From Phycisphaerae bacterium (GTDB lineage Bacteria; Planctomycetota; Phycisphaerae; Phycisphaerales; UBA1924): a stretch of 64,000 bases of DNA. The translations under genes were made by a program, and so were the position numbers. Below, piece after piece: positions 62,736-64,000 of this stretch (position 1 is its first letter; every line of letters starts with the position of its first letter). Below the pieces are notes generated by a model that searched no databases, was not told the DNA's origin, and saw only the letters and a list, made by a program, of their open reading frames with translations. The DNA is taken from the NCBI GenBank assembly GCA_014192545.1, contig BJHL01000001.1:889116-953115 (forward strand). The letters run 5' to 3'.

Positions 62736-62754
62736 TTGGACTAACTTGTCCGAA
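62736..62754. promoter_or_regulatory. Candidate operator dyad upstream of the Rrf2 gene
   Basis: TTGGAC-TAACTT-GTCCGAA is an imperfect inverted repeat about 80 bases ahead of the regulator start codon. Rrf2 proteins often control their own promoter through such AT-spaced dyads. The assignment is by position only. Confidence 0.4.
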
Positions 62755-62835
62755 TTTCCAGAGCATTTGTTGAAAAAATGAAAGGAATTGAATTTTCATC
62801 TTTTATCGGTGTCTTAAAAACTTGGGAACCCTAAT

Positions 62836-62858
62836 GAAAAACGCCGCGTGAAGCGGCG
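62836..62858 (-). terminator. Rho-independent terminator after gmd
   Basis: On the minus strand CGCCGC, loop TTCAC, GCGGCG, followed by TTTTTC. It ends 27 bases after the gmd stop codon. Confidence 0.92.
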
Positions 62859-62884
62859 ATTGAGCGAGTCGGCGTGCCGGTTGA

Positions 62885-63961
62885 TCACACCCGCAGTTGT
62901 GGGTGTTCGTGCTGGCCTGTACGGGCGGGGAATTTGTGGCCAGCGTCGCGCAGGGTTTTCTCGCGTGAGGCGAGTTCCATGTCGTGATCGACCATCATCT
63001 TGGCCAGCTCATCGAGCGTGACGGTGGGGGCCCAGCCCAGTTTGGCCTTGGCCTTGGCGTAGTCGCCCAGCAGCAGGTCGACTTCCGACGGACGTAGGTA
63101 GCGCGGGTCAAAGCTCACGAAATCCTTGTAGTCCATGCCAGCGTGGGCGAAGGCGAGTTCGCAGAAGTGGCGGACGCTGTGGGTCTGGCCCGTTGCGATG
63201 ACGTAATCATCGGGCTTATCTTGCTGGAGCATCATCCACATGGCTTTGACGTAATCGCCCGCGTAGCCCCAGTCGCGCATGGCGTCGAGATTGCCCAGGA
63301 AGAGCTTGTCTTGCAGGCCCAGCTTGATGCGACCGACGGCACGCGTGATCTTGCGCGTCACGAAGGTTTCGCCTCGGCGTGGGGATTCGTGGTTGAAGAG
63401 GATGCCGCAGCTTGCGTGCATGCCGTAGCTTTCGCGGTAGTTGACGGTGGCGTAGTGGGCGAAGACCTTGGCGCAGGCGTAAGGCGAGCGCGGGTAGAAG
63501 GGCGTGCTTTCCTTCTGTGGGGTTTCGAGCACTTTGCCGTATTGCTCGCTGCTGCTAGCTTGGTAGAAGCGAATCTGCATGCCCGACTCTTGCTGCAGTT
63601 CGCGGCAAGCATCCAGCATGCGCATCGCGCCCTGCGCGACGGTGTCGGCGGTGTAAATCGGCATGTCGAAGCTCACGCGGACGTGGCTTTGTGCGCCCAG
63701 GTTGTACACCTCATGAGGCCTGCAGCGACGCAGGACTTCGGTCAGGCTGCTGCTGTCGCACAGGTCGCCGTAGTGCAGGCGCAGGCGGTTGTGCTGCACG
63801 TGCGGGTCTTGATAAATCCCTTCGATGCGGCCCGTGTTGAACGAACTGCTGCGGCGGATGATGCCGTGGACTTCGTAGCCTTTGGCGATCAGGAATTCGG
63901 CGAGGTAGCTGCCGTCTTGGCCCGTGATGCCGGTGATTAGCGCGCGACGCGTGGTGGTCAT
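62885..63961 (-). CDS. gmd: GDP-mannose 4,6-dehydratase
   Basis: 358 residues from ATG 63961, GGAG nearby; complete. Rossmann loop [19 protein letters not shown] signature [20 protein letters not shown], substrate region [16 protein letters not shown], catalytic SSSEQYGKV and [12 protein letters not shown] (Tyr-x3-Lys), then [20 protein letters not shown] and [15 protein letters not shown]. It converts GDP-mannose to GDP-4-keto-6-deoxymannose, the precursor of GDP-fucose and GDP-rhamnose for surface sugars. Its upstream neighbours lie outside the window. Confidence 0.96.
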   Translation of the reverse strand: MTTTRRALITGITGQDGSYLAEFLIAKGYEVHGIIRRSSSFNTGRIEGIYQDPHVQHNRLRLHYGDLCDSSSLTEVLRRCRPHEVYNLGAQSHVRVSFDMPIYTADTVAQGAMRMLDACRELQQESGMQIRFYQASSSEQYGKVLETPQKESTPFYPRSPYACAKVFAHYATVNYRESYGMHASCGILFNHESPRRGETFVTRKITRAVGRIKLGLQDKLFLGNLDAMRDWGYAGDYVKAMWMMLQQDKPDDYVIATGQTHSVRHFCELAFAHAGMDYKDFVSFDPRYLRPSEVDLLLGDYAKAKAKLGWAPTVTLDELAKMMVDHDMELASREKTLRDAGHKFPARTGQHEHPQLRV

Positions 63962-64000
63962 GAAAAACTCCGAAGTTCCGGCACCGCCGGAATCTGACAC

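Overview
The window looks like chromosome of a planctomycete, most likely class Phycisphaerae. Reasons: high GC with strongly biased third positions; several secreted proteins ending in a short PEP-CTERM-like sorting tail (Pro-Ser/Gly, hydrophobic helix, Arg cluster); membrane proteins with the C-x2-C-G-Y ... C-P-E-C-G ribbon frequent in this phylum; a large pseudopilin; many ECF sigma/anti-sigma pairs; and the order rpmG - tRNA-Trp - secE - nusG. Identification is by motif reading only; nothing was searched.

Layout. 0-5 kb: sorting-tail protein, DUF4870 membrane protein, a BshC-like protein, and an ECF sigma/anti-sigma pair. 5-17 kb: PrkA kinase, a PTPS/QueD-family enzyme with a secreted cyclophilin, a second sigma/anti-sigma pair, a secreted sorting-tail protein, a DUF4097 lipoprotein, a GH31 alpha-glucosidase, and a SUMF1-fold secreted protein. 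17-19.6 kb: dut and a FlaA1/CapD-like sugar nucleotide dehydratase.

19.9-26.9 kb is the accessory region and the main discovery. A full-length secreted protein with a variable Cys/Pro-rich C-terminus is followed by an AT-rich polytopic membrane protein with a Cys4 ribbon. Downstream come two further units, each a 5'-truncated copy of the conserved part of the secreted gene, a different C-terminal tail and a different ribbon membrane protein. A fourth, 97-bp remnant runs into a frameshifted GNAT gene. The copies are nested: each starts further in, and all end at nearly the same conserved/variable junction. This is the layout of orphan modules in polymorphic toxin/immunity or antigenic-variation loci. 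The first gene also has a run of eight Gs between an excellent upstream start and its signal peptide, a possible phase switch.

26.9-38.9 kb: polytopic membrane protein, coiled-coil lipoprotein, ruvA, Memo-family protein, an operon comEC - diacylglycerol kinase - ABC ATPase - small membrane protein, and a pseudopilin. 39-46 kb: YrdC/LMW-phosphatase fusion, ATP-dependent DNA ligase with its MBL exonuclease, an ABC-2 exporter, rpiB. 46-55.6 kb: third ECF sigma with a putative membrane partner, two AT-richer secreted proteins (one very Cys-rich, with a C9/G9 leader tract), a sorting-tail protein, a diguanylate cyclase, a trypsin-like peptidase with a small partner. 55.6-64 kb: mqnA, a divergent sigma-70-like protein, nusG, secE, tRNA-Trp, rpmG, an endonuclease/exonuclease/phosphatase lipoprotein, an Rrf2 regulator, gmd.

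The + strand reads C-rich to about 17.2 kb, G-rich from there to about 38.6 kb, mostly C-rich or mixed until about 60.5 kb, then G-rich, regardless of gene orientation. Several intergenic gaps hold long imperfect inverted repeats.
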